64,000 nt of DNA from Malaya genurostris (GCF_030247185.1 NC_080570.1:150010641-150074640); one strand, 5' to 3'; positions 11,001 through 23,909 are shown, numbered from the stretch's first letter. Translations and numbers: made by a program. Notes: generated from the letters alone by a model not told the origin.

Positions 11001-11180
11001 CATCGCTTCCTTGGTAGGATGTTTCCTGAATCGAAACATCTTTTCTGATTAGAATTAAGGAGAAGCATGCATATGTATTTCACTGTCCGAATTGGTAGCT
11101 CCCTAGCCCGATAAAAAAAACGATAACTGATCGTGTAGAGTTTCAGATTCTACATGATATTTCCAATAGTTTTTACCTTT
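8005..11180. other. Unassigned AT-rich DNA with a small GC-richer island near 9.65-10.0 kb
   Basis: No supported gene. The island includes a CCCCCGCC tract near 9700 and an (ACT)n run near 9811-9836. Open frames at 8385-8597, 9450-9779 and 10671-10853 are isolated, lack domains and resemble chance frames. A MITE fragment lies at 10246-10294. Confidence 0.5.
10246..10294. mobile_element. MITE terminal fragment, 'GACGAGTCGAAGACGAAA' end
   Basis: Only the right end survives: 'gcagttcaacgtgaactgct' followed by 'atgcactgatgagtcgaaga' and CGAAATGTA. Confidence 0.75.
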
Positions 11181-11181
11181 T

Positions 11182-11214
11182 TACCTATTTTTATATATAT
11201 ATAAAAAATAGGTA
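11182..11214. repeat. Near-perfect AT palindrome
   Basis: 'tacctatttttatatatata' folds back onto 'taaaaaataggta', a 33-base inverted repeat with a TA-rich centre. It lies exactly at the start of a degenerate mosquito repeat and could be its boundary or a cruciform-prone site. Confidence 0.8.
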
Positions 11215-11760
11215 TAGAATTCGCTCAAACTTTCGAAAATTTTTCCGAGGCCCGAAGGGCCGAATGACATATACCAATCGATTCAGCTCGACGAACTGAG
11301 CAAATGTCTGTGTGTGTGTATGTGTGTGTGTCCGTATGTGTGTTGTCAACTAAGAGGTCGAGATCTCAGAGATGGCTGGACCGATTTTCATCAAACTAGT
11401 CGCAAATGAAAGGTCTCCCCGTCACCCAAAACGCTATTGAATGGTTTTGAGATCGGATGTTTACTTTTTGAGTTATACAAAGTTTTATGTCAAAATTTTC
11501 AGTTTTTTGACAGTATCTGTCACAATTGACCTTGAAAACAGAATATGTTTTCAGACTTAGATTCCGCACGGTAATACCTATCCAACAAGCCATAGATTGT
11601 TAAAATCCGTCCATTTTTAACGGAGATATCGAAATTTTTCTGTAAGCGACTTTTCCCCCTATTCCAGCAGTAGGAGTTTTGAGCGCTGTATGACAAAGCA
11701 ATGCTTGGGAGCAACGGAAAACACGATTTTTTATTCTGTTACATACAATTGTTTCTAAGT
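11215..11760. repeat. Mosquito interspersed repeat with TG-rich segment
   Basis: Holds 'cgattcagctcgacgaactg', a TGTGTG segment near 11310-11342, 'gagatggctggaccgatttt' and 'gagttatacaaagttttatg'. This block resembles a repeat I recall from Aedes genomes, which supports the mosquito assignment. It ends next to the TA that flanks the 2.7 kb element. Confidence 0.7.
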
Positions 11761-11761
11761 A

Positions 11762-14496
11762 CAGTGGGGTCTCGTACAACGTGGATTCGGTTTTGCCGGT
11801 ATTCGTTTTTGCCGGATTCGTTATTGCCGGATAACCGCGATAAACGGGACCCAGAGCATATGGGATTTCGACTGATTGGGGCTGTCAACGGTTATCTCGC
11901 TTCGGTCAACAGATAGAGCCACTTCAGCAAACTTGTTGTAGATACTTAGACCAACAATTTAGTGTAGTTTGACATACAATTAGTTAAGAACTGCTCCGCT
12001 AGGGGCGCTTCGAAAAATGCATGATATAAATCATTCGCTTAATACAGACAAAACGATTTGTAACTCGGGAAGAATGCGGGAATTCGGGAGTTCGGCAAAC
12101 AGCAAAAGTATTAACTCGGACTTACTCCATCAGATGTAGCTAGTGCGCTTGAATACAAATATCGATTATCAGAACTACGTTCTTATAAAAAGAACTAAAA
12201 TATATAGAGCGGTGTTGTTTGTTGGAAAGTTGTTAGGAATGTTATAGTTTACATTATGAAAACTGTTAGTTGAGAACCTTCCCACAGAATGGCGCTATTG
12301 TGATCACATAAAATTTATTATGTTATATCTCTAAAACCTGATGATATAGATTGGCAGTGTTTTCGGAAAGAAAGTAGAGGAGGTAAAAACAGATTAAATA
12401 GTGTGAACAGTTGTAAAATTTTTTCTCACTTGGTGACGTTGGTGTGCAATTCTGGGTTGGAAATTCCTGTAATCTTGTTTTTTGTTGATTTATTAAGATC
12501 GTTTTTTCGAGGGTTTACAAACTGGTTAGAAGATTGATAAAAGCTTGTGTGTGAATTTAAGAGCAGTGTATCTTCCTCAACATTGCTTGATTTATCAAAA
12601 AGTATTCGGTAATGGGAACAGTAGTTTAGTACAGTGCAACAGAGAGAACGATCATAGATTCTTTTTTTCGTTTCATTTGGTTGTGTTAGAGACGTGAATA
12701 TGTAATTTTTTCTTATATATACGTTGTAGCTAACTGTTATTTCAGATTCTGAGCATCCAGTAGAAATTAAGCAGATAGGGCATTTTGGGCGCTTGAAAAA
12801 AAACCTGGAACGGGAAAAATCCTATTTTCATTGGTTTTCTTTTACCAATCGTCTGCTACAAAATTTTTGAATCAATTTACGAACTTCACAAAATTCGTAG
12901 GTGTAAAATTTATTAAGATTCTTTGAAAAACAGCTGAGTTATGACAGATTGAAGTTACCGTTCCAACTTTTTTTAGGCTTGGTATTTGGAGTGTTAATAA
13001 TGTACCAAATCACGTGCTTTAAAAAATTTTGTAGCGTTCGAATCTCCCAGTACACTACCGGAGCAATAAAAAAGGCTGGATGATTGGAGAAATTTCCCAA
13101 GATTGAATGCAAAACTGTTTCATTCCCGAGTTAGAATAAATTTGCTTAAATCGCAACATCAGAATTGCTTGATTGCATTCAATCAGTTTTAGTTCAAATT
13201 AAGTCATCAACGTTGAAAAATTGCTGGAAAAAAACTACTTCAATCTTTTTTTTAGCCTGGTACACAAATCGATGATATTGAGAACGAAAGAATAATTTCT
13301 GAAATTAAGGATTTCGGTGAAAAGATCGCTGATAAATTGATTACGGCAATGGTACTGTCTTTTTGGCTCTTTAGTGGTAACGTGACATCCACCGCGTCCA
13401 AGCCATTCAGAATAAACTTCTTCGGTTTGCTTTTCGTAGTTTCCCTTGCAGTGATCCCTGCAAACTTTTCGATTTTCGCTTCTCATCAGTTCACCGAAAT
13501 ATGCCTTTTGTCGTTTACGTAGCAGCTTTTGTTACAATCTCGAATTGGTTATCCGCACTTGTTACAAAAACTGAATTTATAGATTTACTGCCTGATGAAG
13601 AGTGTTACTATGAAATTTTTGCTCCAATGGGCTTTTCCCTGTTCAATAAAAAAGGTTTAATTCAAATAAAAAACAAAATCAAACTATATGAGCAATATAT
13701 GTCACATTTTATGTACTTAACATTATATAATTGTATAAATAATCAAAAAATTAAGTATGAAATTCTAGTTTTCACACTATCAAATTCCTCAGATTTCAGA
13801 TGTCGATAGCTTTTTCATCTCAATACTTTAGTAACTTATTAACGCCTTCTAGAAAAAAAAACAGTTCAAAATCTGTCTCTCCTTCATCAACTTATTCAAA
13901 AACTGATCGATAAGATTACTCTCATTAACAAGTATGGTATTCAGTTACAGAAGATCACATTGTAGATACAATAAGAACTGTTTCATCAATCGTTCAATAG
14001 GTATTGGAACCTTAAAACACCTTCTTGAAGAAACCATCTTAATAAGTCAACATGATTTTGAGTTGCAGGAATTTCGAACTTTAAATGGCACACAAGAGTC
14101 AGCCATGCGAGAAATTTCAATTACTGTTTACACCATTTGATCTGCTTTGACCTCCGGAACATTCTTTCCGAAAACACCGACACCACCGAAAGTAAAATAT
14201 TCGCGATATTTCATGGTCAAACTGTTTTTCTATTGTGAACATATGAATTATTTCATGCTCTTTTCAAAGCGCCCCTGGCGGTGTAGTTCTCAACAAATTG
14301 TCGGACAAACTACACTAAATTGTTGGTCTAAGTATCTACAACAAGTTTGCCGAAGACTGTATAGCTCTATCTGTCGACCGAAGCGAGATAATCGTTCACA
14401 GCCCCAATCAGTCGAAATCCCATATGCTCTGGGTCCCGTTTATCGCGGATTCGCTTTTCACGCCCCCGGTGTACCGCGTTATACGAGACCCCTCTG
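11762..14496. mobile_element. 2.7 kb TA-flanked element with about 270-bp terminal inverted repeats (pogo-like ends)
   Basis: The left end starts CAGTGGGGTCTCGTACAACG; the right end is the reverse complement of CAGAGGGGTCTCGTATAACG. Inverted similarity continues for about 270 bp, through 'cgataaacgggacccagagc', 'tcgactgattggggctgt' and 'tagaccaacaatttagtgta'. Perfect TA duplications flank it (11760-11761 and 14497-14498). A CAGT start plus TA target fits pogo/Tigger-type Tc1-mariner relatives, known from family knowledge rather than from any transposase here. The 2.2 kb interior has only short frames (for example 13235-13486 minus, 13501-13809 plus) without a DDE motif I can recognise. Non-autonomous or decayed. 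A solo end of the same type lies at 58219-58242. Confidence 0.85.
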
Positions 14497-15700
14497 TACC
14501 AAAAAGACTGTGTACAGCATCCTTTTTCATGACAATTTGCCTCGGACCGATTATTTGTGTTCGAATATGACATATATAATCCAGATGATGGCAGATTTTT
14601 TTTAATTATATTGTTTTAAACTACTTACAGCAATAAATGCTGGAAGAACATAACATCCATATACCATTCGAATCAGTTCGTCGAGATCAGCAAATGCGTG
14701 TGTGACAAATAATTTCACTCAATTTTCTCTGAAAATTTCTTTTCTACAAATTCAGATTCATACGAAAATTCGTATGCTCCCAAACAAAGTTCCTGAATTA
14801 TGTTTGGTTCCGACCTCTGGTTCCGGAACTACAGGATGATATATGAAACGAAATCAAAATTGTGTAACTCATTCTTCTCGTAGATGGCTGAACCGATCTA
14901 AGATTCAAATGAAATCTAAGAATCATCTAAGATGCAAATGAAAAGTTTCAAGATTCTTTAAAACATCTTGCTCTTCAGTCAGATCCAACTTCCGGTTTCG
15001 GGGATACAGGGTGATTAGTATAAAAATGTCTATTCCACATAAATTAATCAGGTTTATCGGGTTAGCAGATTTGGATAGTCGATAAAAAAAATTAACTTTT
15101 TTCAGTTTTAGTGGTATTCAGTTGTCGATTCAGAAGGCACCTAAAAATTTAATTCGTGCTATGATTTCTCAAAGATGTCTTCACTGATTTTCAAATATTT
15201 TGAAACAAATGTAAACTATACAGCTATTCAGGTGAATTTATCTGACTTCGGCCATACCGATTTTAGAATTCCGGTTCCAGTATAAAATCGTTTCTCAAAG
15301 CTCAATCGTTTTCTCAAAAAAGCCTAATCAAATTTCAGAAACAAAAATTCAAATTGAATTAAACTTATATACAAAAATTAATTAATTTTATCCAATTAAG
15401 CTTCAAAGTTGTACTCAAAACTGTAATTTATTCGTTATATGGCCATACGAATCGGTTTGGGTTATGCTGGTTCCTGAATACCGGCTCTGGAAGTATCTTA
15501 AAGTACCGTAAACTCTAAAGTGGAACTTACATATCATGGCATGTTTAATCGATTATCACACTTCTAGATTTAAATTCGATTGTATTTGCAGTTTCGACAT
15601 TACAGAGTAATGAGTGATTACAATCTCAAATTGTCGCTTAAAACGACGGTCATTAAAATAATGTAATGAAAACTTAAACACCGAAGAATATTCATGCAAA
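14497..15700. repeat. Degenerate mosquito interspersed repeat block
   Basis: Phrases 'attcgaatcagttcgtcgag', 'tcactcaattttctctg', 'agatggctgaaccgatctaa' and 'gatccaacttccggtttcgg' recur with much decay. The block ends near 'tctcactgctaggtgggtta'. No coding sequence supported. Confidence 0.65.
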
Positions 15701-17204
15701 AAACACATGCGGATTGATAAAAAAAGGTATCATCTCACTGCTAGGTGGGTTAATCACGTTTTTTTTCCTGCAATTGAGATATATACTTTTTGGAAATTAT
15801 TAGTATCTTTCTGGACATTTGATCTATATATAAATAATGATACAGAACTAACAGGATTCTTTGGACAAAACTGACGATGCGCACATTTGGCCAATTTATT
15901 CTGTTTTAGTTCAATTTTTTATATTTTTTGGGAAAAAGCTTTCCAGAACTGAAGTGCTTAATCTTTTGTACAAAAAGAATTCTCGAACAAGCATATTATC
16001 TTCTCATCTTTTATATTAATATTATTTTATCTTACACAATATTTTTATTGACACAATACTAATCAAACCATTCATTTTCTCTTTTCAGGTAAGTTAACCA
16101 TATCTTTTGCTGGATGAAATTTAGAGGTACATTCTGGAAACAAACCTTCACGTCATTTCGGATCATACAAAGTCGGACCTGTCCAGAAGATTAAAATGTA
16201 GCAACTATTTCAATATGGTAACATATTTGAGAAACAAAAAATCATTGTTGATCCGTGATTTCTGTATTAGATCGAGTTTGATTGTGAGTCCCGATAGTAC
16301 GGATCAAAAACTATGATCTAGAATTTTTACTGTTTTTATTAATATTATCATTGTGATAATGATATTTATAATAATAAAAATAATAATTATAATTATACTA
16401 ATTATTATTATCAATATGATTGATTTTTCTACGACTTTGACCATTTGATAATTTTTGCCGTTTGCCTCTAAATGACGGGCAAATTTTTTATGAAACTTCA
16501 ATCGAATGTAATTTATATCAGATTTTTTGTTTGTCATAGTTCATAAGGTGAATGCAACGCACCTCTTGAAAACCGTCGAAAAATCTGTCCGTCAGTAGCA
16601 AATAGAATCATTCTGTAATGCTTTTTTTTTTTATTTTCCAAACCGGTTCTCAACTGTCGTACGAAGAAGCTGGTTTTATCGCAACCAGTTTTCGTACATC
16701 CAAAACGTGTATACCCAGAATTTCCTTAACTAATATCGACAACTGTAACAAAAGTTCAAACAAATTACCAATCGATTTAAAAATGCAATGCTTTAGCAAA
16801 GGCAAATCAAACTTTACTTCCTATTATCAGATAATATCTTCTACAAGAAACATCAAAGCCAAAATTTATCTTGAGAATGATCTTCAAAAATGACCGAAAC
16901 GTCGATACGGAAATTCTCTGGAATGAATAGAATATTGACACTTGAGAAATAAATTCTTTTGCGTAGTGAACATTCTTATTTGCATTAGTCTGTGATAGAT
17001 TTTTTTTTGGAGTGACGAATGTGTGAACAAAAAAATTCGAAGAAAATCCCTACTCGAGTGCTTAGTTGGTAAGTGCTCTTATAAATGTAGTGAATTCGTC
17101 TAATAAATAGACGAAGAAAATGTAACGTCAAAGCAGTCCGCGTTTATCTCATTCAGATTTCCGAACAGCAGTTGACAGTGAAATTTATTCGGAATCGGTT
17201 TGTT
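15701..17204. other. Unassigned AT-rich DNA
   Basis: Includes a TAAT-rich low-complexity stretch at 16330-16420 and an open frame at 16618-16893 with no recognisable domain. A 'gaccgaaacgtcgatacgg' motif near 16890 resembles the 'cgacgtttcg' motifs at 25358 and 47424. Nothing else I can name. Confidence 0.5.
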
Positions 17205-19662
17205 CCATGCGTTACATTTACATTAGCCTTAAGAAGCGTTTCATGCGTTACTTTTTATGAGTTATTATAGGCGTTACGAAGCGTTACATGAGTTTTTTTC
17301 TCGTTAGTGATAGGCGTTACGAGGTGTGGAACTCTTTTGTAGGTTATAGCATTACTTTCTCGTAGACAAAGGCGATGCGAACCGTTACATGTGTTACTTT
17401 TTGGTGAGTTATAGACGTTACGAGGCATTACACGCGTTTTTTTGTAGGTTATAGGCGTTAGGAAGCGTTACATGCGTTAATTTTTTGTAAGTTAAAAGCA
17501 TTACATGCGTTACTTTTTGATAGGTTATAGGCGTTACAAAGTGTTACATACAATACTTTTTTGTGAGTTATATTCGCTACGAAGCGTTCCATGGGTAACT
17601 TTTTCGAGTTAGAGGCGTTACGAAGCGTTACATACGATACTTTTTCGTTAGTTAAAGGCTTTTCGAAGCGTTACATGCTTACTTTTCCTACGTGAATGGG
17701 TTATGAAGCGTCCCATGCGCTACTTTTTTGTGTGGGAGGCGTTACGAAACGTTACATGCGTTATTTTTTGTTGGTGATTATAGACGTCTATAAGGGTTAC
17801 ATATTGTTGTTTTTTAGAGATGTTACGAAGCGTTACAAGCGTTACTTTTTAGTAGATTATAGGCGTTACTTTTTGTTATTTATAGGCGTTATGAAGCGTT
17901 ACGTGAGTTATTATTTTGTAGGTTTCAAGCGTTATATGCGTTACTTTTCCTAGGTGAAAGCATTAAGAAGCGTTACATGTCCTACTTCTTTGTGTGGTAG
18001 GCGTTACGAAGCGTTACACGCGTTACTTTTTTGTGAGTTATAAGCGTCACGTTTTTTTGTTATTTATAGACATTACATAGTGTTACATTTTTGTAGGTTA
18101 CAAGCGTTATATGTAGGTTACAAGCGTTACTTACGTTACTTTTTTTAGCTGAAGGCGTTATGAAGCGTTACATGTGTTACTTTTTTTGTGCGGTAGGCGT
18201 TACGAAGCATTGCACGCGTTATTGCATTGCTGTACTTTTTATTTTTTATGAAACGTTACATGCGTTACTTTTTTGTAAGTTATAGGCGTTACGAAGCGTT
18301 ATGTGTGTTACTTTTTTGTAGGTTACAGGCGTTACATGCGTTACTTTTTCTAGGTAAAGGCGTCACGAAGCGTTACATACGTTACCCGATCAGATGCACA
18401 TAACAAAATCATAACACAAGTATATCAACAATATCAGTTATGAAGTTTTATTTTCATCTGCAAGACTCATGATAAAGTTGATTAATTTAAAAAAATGAAT
18501 TTTTCTGTTGCTTTATATTGAAATATAATGGTTAGAATTTCAAAAAACTTAAAGAAAAAATTAGGTCACAAAATAAGTTATTTCATAAAAAAAATCATTC
18601 AACAATTTTCAATTGAAACGATGCTAAAAGTTAGCTGTGATATGCTAACAACTATTGCTATAAATTTCTGCTTTCGGACTTCTGTAGTTATATCAAATTC
18701 AATAATAATTGTGATACAAACGTTTCAAAATCTGCTACGATTTTGTTCCCGTTAGAGTCTTTTTTGTTAAGAATTTTGTTATTTTAACAGCTTAGCAGCC
18801 AAAAATATTTAAAATTTTGTTTCAAAATATTTCTGAAATAAATTACTTTAATTGTTATAATTCTGTTATTACCATATGATCGGGTACTTTTTTGTGAGTG
18901 ATAGGCTTTACGAAGCGGTACACGCGTTACTCTTTTGTGGGTTTCAGGCGTTACGATGCGTTACTTTATTGTAAGTTGTAGGCGTTACAAAGCGTTACAT
19001 GCGTTACTGTCTTGTGAGTAATAGGCGTTATGAAGCGTTACATGCGTTACTTTTTTGTTAGTTATAGACGTTACGAAACGTTACTTGCGTTACTTTTATG
19101 TTAGTTGTAGGCGTTACATGCGTTTTATTTTTGTGAGTTTTAGGCATTAAGAAGTGTTACTTTTTTGTGAGTTAGAGTCGTTACGAAGCGTTACATACGT
19201 TACATTTTCGTATGTTAAAGGCGTTATATGCATTACTTTCTTGTAAGTTATAGGCGCAACGAATGTTATTGGCGTTACGAATCGTAACTTTTTTATGAGT
19301 TAAAGTTGTTATGAAGCGTTACATTTGTTACTTTTATGTGAGTTATAGGCGTTGCATGCATTACTACTTTGTGAGTTATAGGCGTTACGAAGTGTTACAT
19401 GCGTCACTTATTTGTACGTTATAGGCGTTACGAAGCCTTACACGCGTAACTTTTTCGTGAGTTATAAGCGTTACGAAGCCTTACATGCATTATTTTTTTG
19501 TAATTTATAGGCGTTACGAAGCGTTACATGTGTTAGTTTTTTGTAAGTTTTAGTCGTAACGAAGCGTTACATGTGTTACTGTTTTTGCAAGTTTTAGGCG
19601 TTATTAAGCGTTACATGCGTTACTATTTTGTGAGGTATAGGCGTTACGAAGCGTCTCTTAAG
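17205..19662. repeat. GCGTTAC minisatellite, about 43-bp unit
   Basis: Diverged head-to-tail units built from 'aggcgttacgaagcgttaca', 'tgcgttactttttt' and 'gtgagttat', about 43 bp each and roughly 45 units. Unit length and GTTAC spacing vary, and some units are shortened to 'gcgttatatgcgttac'. It is split by a 500-bp insertion (18385-18884). The open frame at 17696-17953 is a by-product (repeated KRYxRYF peptides), not a gene. Confidence 0.93.
18385..18884. mobile_element. 500-bp TA-flanked MITE inside the minisatellite
   Basis: Ends CCCGATCA... and ...TGATCGGG with inverted similarity continuing through 'atgcacataacaaaatcata'. TA duplications lie at 18383-18384 and 18885-18886. Removing the insert restores a normal unit ('acgtta' joined to 'cttttttgtgag'), which proves the insertion post-dates the array. 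The AT-rich interior has one short frame (18528-18755) without a domain. The TA target points to a Tc1/mariner-type mobilising enzyme. Confidence 0.9.
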
Positions 19663-22189
19663 TTATCCACCCACCTAATGGAAATCCCTCTGCGAATCCA
19701 TCAGAAGTTTTTTCAGGGTCTCTTTTGATAACAGTCAAGATTATACGGATCCCGAAAGGTACTGAATAATGGCAGAATTCACCCATTTCTGCTGCAGTTG
19801 TCGCGCTGTCCAAGGAGCAAGCAATAGAACTAAGCACAAAAGGAATTATTTACATGCCTAGGTTGTGCACAATAATTGAAGAAACAAGTCAAAATTAGCG
19901 AACTTTTCAGGTAACTTGGATAGTGTTGGAAAGAAGTTGCTAATATTGTTTGTTTAAATATACATTTGGGTTCGAATCGAATTTGTCCAAGTGTAATTGC
20001 ATTCTCTATTACACTCTAAATTGGATTTTTTCTCTATAAAATGATATTTCTGGAGTGAGGTTGAAATTTGAATCACGAAGCGGTCGTTCACAGTCGGAAC
20101 ATGTACGGAATTCTGCTACGTTTGGTTGCCTTTTGAGTTGTGTTTCATCACATCCAGAGTAGTTCAATTGACTGTACGGTTGAGTCATGTTCCTTTAGTG
20201 GCATTTTTTTTCGCAAGAAAAAAATATGAACTGAGTTCAAGATGACCTACGTCATACCGAAAAATAATGTAACAAACCACCAAATTGAGTAAACATTACT
20301 TCAAAATTGAAACAGCTTCAATTGAGTCATTCTCCAATAGCGTGTGTGAAGGCGCTGAGAAAACAAACTATTTCTTCGATTTGTCAAATATTATCCTCGC
20401 TTTCTTCAGCAAAATCCAAGTTACAACAAATGTCCCGGCTAATGCGAATTGCGAGTTACTTCGGTACCATCCTACCATCCTACGTACGCTAAGTGTATTG
20501 TTCTTTCCGATCTTCCTTCCTTTCATCAACTAGTTACTGCTGACGTCCTCCCGTTCGGATTCGTCTCGCTCGGCCGGCCCCCCTTCGAAGCACCAATCCA
20601 CGTGAGCAAACAAAGTACGGCGAAAGATAAATCCTGCTGGATTCTATGTTGGACTTGTTTACGGTGCTGTGCCGCGCCTTCCCGTTACAGTGGCGGTTGT
20701 GCTACCCGTTTTCTGGTTACTGTCATTGTCACACACACGAGCTTCACTTTGTTTATTTTTCTCCCCGTTGACTAGCTGCTGCGGCTCTCCCTGGGCACTG
20801 GCACACTTCCTATTCTTATCTGCTGCCGCTTCCAACGTCGCCACCGCCGCATCCATTCAGCACACACTGTTTTGTTATCACTCTAGTTTAATGGAATCCT
20901 GCTTGAGTCGCGCTGCTATTCTGCGTTCCCATTTGTTGTTGTTGTTGTTGTTGTTAGCTCCTGTTGTTAGGTTTCTTTTCTGCGTCTGTGTACCAACCAG
21001 CAATCAACAACGCGAAAACTGTTGTTTTTTCCCTGTGATTCTTTTTTTTTTCTTTTATTTATTTCGCCAGACAGCCTGATTCGCAGCAAAACCCGTAGCT
21101 GCTGCAGTAGAATCGGCAGGGCAATAAAGATGAAAAGTGGTGAGAAGGTGGAGAAACATCTCCGGACGAGTTCCGGTGACATGTTTTTATGATGTCGGAC
21201 AACGGACCCCGTTGGATGGATTGAGGGTGGGTGGAGGTCCAGAAAGGGTTGCTGCCAGCGAGATCACGGTAAATTACGGCGTTTGCCCCATAAATGGGTC
21301 AGGACTTTGTGGACTTGGTAGCATTTAAGTGGCATATGAGGAGTGCACTAGAAGTCCGACTGTTTCCGGGAACTTTGTAGAACTTCAACTAAAAACACTG
21401 GTTTCAATGTCAGCCAGATAAAAAAAACTTGCCCTAGCGGTTCAACCCGGTCCAAACATAAAAGTCAACTGTAGGAATCACTAAAAAAAAATAACTAAAA
21501 ATGGAACCAACCAAGATTAAAAATTACCCCTTCAACGCAGGCCTTGTTGTCGGTTTTGTTACCATGGCTGGCGTTTTATTTTTAGATCCCATTTTCATCC
21601 TCGGGTGTTGTCCATTTGTTGTTGCTACACCAGTCAACCCAACCGGTGTAATTTTGCACGAAAAGCACAGTTTCGCCTTTGTTTCATTCAGTAGACAATT
21701 TGGCTTTTCGGCAGGATGCGACGAAATAGCGCGGAGAACAAAAGCAGCAGGATTTTCGGAGCTGGCAGTAAACACATTTGCAACGGTACTTTACCGGAAT
21801 CCGATGGGGCAGCGGAGAAGGAGGAGGACGAGGAGGTGGTTTAACTGCACCCCAGAGGTCCATAATTAAAAAAGGTGTGACAAGGGATAGTGTAATGCGA
21901 TGAAAGATATAAATTACCTATTAGACGATGAGGGTACGACTCGGGTGCGGTTTGGCGTACGGAATGTGGTCAGGAATAAGTGAACCGGTTGCCGTTGGAG
22001 GCAGTCTTTTTTCGGGGTGTTATTGATCTGACCTACGGTGATCAATTGTGAGTTGATGGATGATTAGGACGTTTGTTCTTAATTATTACCGAACATATTA
22101 AAAAAAAAAATCCAGAAGGCAACCCGATTACGCAGAACTGCGTACCTGTCGAGACTGTTAACGATCGCTCTGCGGTTCAAATTTCAAAA
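19663..22189. other. Unassigned DNA plus complex island at about 20.4-22.0 kb
   Basis: The island is GC-richer and carries a (GTT)n run near 20936-20956 and polypyrimidine tracts. Overlapping frames on both strands (20449-20775, 20669-21079, 21501-21869) have unremarkable composition and no domain I recognise. I do not call them genes. A stretch near 20085-20165 resembles 26695-26810 ('gttgccttttgagttgtgtt'), so it is a low-copy repeat. Confidence 0.5.
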
Positions 22190-23909
22190 CATTTGTAAGA
22201 TTTTTCAAAAAATTAATATTTGGAGATAACACCAGATCTCCACGTTTCATGCAATTCTAAGACATTTGGCATTGAAAAAAGGTTCCGATTTTGTAAATCT
22301 CAAACCAGAAGTACCAGAAAGTCGATTTTTCAAAAAAAAATTGAGATTACACTAAATCTTCACGATCCATGCAATTCTAAGACCTTTGGCATGAAAAATT
22401 CCAAATCTCAAAAAAAATTTCCAGAGTGGAGATTTGAAAAAAAAAAATTTCGAGATGACACTAAATCTCGACGTTTCAAACTAAGACATCTAGCATCAAA
22501 CAATTTTTTTTTCGATTTTCCAAAAAAAAATGAGATATCCCAACAAAATCGAGATATCCCAGAAAAATTTTTTTTCCTAGTAACACCAAATCCCCACGTT
22601 TCATGGAATTGTAAAACATTTGTCGTAGAAAAAAAATTTTGATTTCGGTAATCTCAAAAAAAATTGTCTCTGGCAGTCGATTTTTTTTTCGAGATGACAC
22701 TAAGTCTTGACGTTTCATGCAATTCTGGAATAACAAAAAAATTTCTGGCATCAAAAATTTTGGCATCAAATTTTTTTTTGATTTTGGAAATCTCACAGTA
22801 AATTTTAAGTTCCAAGCCGAGATTTCTTGAAACAAAAAATTTTCGGGATACCAGATCTTTACGTTTCATGCAATTGTAAGACATTTGGTATCAAAAGCAA
22901 ATGTTCGATTTCGAAAATTTCATGTACCACCTCACCTCCCACTTCTACAGTGATTTTTCCAAACCGAAAATGTTCACTTTGAATTTCTTAAACTTTCGAA
23001 CACTACCGATTAACGAAATTAGAGACGACCATGAAATATTGGCAACCCCAATCAATGTACACGAAATCTTCAGATTTTTTCCCCGAAGCTATAAATCGCT
23101 TGCCAAATCGGAGATTATTTTTCGATTATGAAATCCGAATGGTCTTCGACATAACTGATTCTGACCATTCGGAAGATTCTTAGACTTGAACTGCCGAGTT
23201 CTCATCTGTATCAATTTTTTTTTTGTTCCAGGAAGTCGATTTAAATTTTTTTTTCCCCGAAGCTACAAATCGCTTGCCAAATCGGAGATTATTTTTCGAT
23301 TATGAAATTTGAATGGTCTTCGACATAACTGATTCGGATGTTTTTTAGACTTGAACTGCCTAGTTCTCTTCTGTATCAATTTTTTTTTTGTTCCAGGAAG
23401 TCGATTTTTTCAAAAAAAAATTTTTTTAGGATGACACTAAATCTTGACGTTTCATGCAATCAATGAATTTTGAAATCAATTTTTTTTTTTGATTGTGGAA
23501 ATCTAAATTTTTTGTAGGTCCCAGAGAGTCGAGTTTTTTTTAAAGTTCTTATCAATTCTAAGACTTTTGGCATCAACACGCAAATGTTTTCGATTTTGGA
23601 AAATATTCGAGATAACACCAGATCACCATGTTTCATGTAGTTCTATGGCATTTGGCATTTTCCGTGATGACACTAAATCTTGACTTCGCATGCATTTCTA
23701 AGAATTTGGCATCAAAAACAAACTTCATCGATTCGGGTTCCAGAGTCGAGATTAAAAAGAGAAAAACAATATTTTCGGAATAGCACCAGATCTACACATT
23801 TCATGCAATTCTAAGACATTTGGAAAAAAAAGTTTTCGATTTTGGAAATCTTTCTGTCCCAGAAAGTCGGTTTAATCAAAAAAATTTTTTTTCGGAATGA
23901 CACTAAAAA
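22190..23909 (+). repeat. AT-rich satellite, forward orientation
   Basis: Diverged tandem units reading 'gagatgacactaaatcttga', 'cgtttcatgcaattctaaga' and 'catttggcatc', followed by A-runs and 'cgattttggaaatctca'. Unit length varies (about 60-130 bp) because the A/T runs expand and contract. The same sequence occurs in reverse at 29140-31350. Element C inserted at its right end, within a unit's 'gaatgacactaaa'. Confidence 0.88.
23078..23405 (+). repeat. Tandem duplication of a 150-bp segment within the satellite
   Basis: 'ccccgaagctataaatcgct' through 'tgttccaggaagtcga' occurs at about 23078-23233 and again at about 23256-23405 with a few substitutions and a short deletion. A related inverted piece lies near 28900 ('ggcaagcgatttgtagcttc'). 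Confidence 0.85.

Noticed and set aside
20449..21079. Frames of 108 and 136 codons in the 20.4-22 kb island
   Set aside because: They overlap in different frames with no recognised domain. Leucine runs come from the (GTT)n and CTT tracts.
22220..23131. Several frames of 76-140 codons rich in Lys, Phe and Asn
   Set aside because: All are translations of the AT-rich satellite words in both strands and repeat the same peptide phrases.
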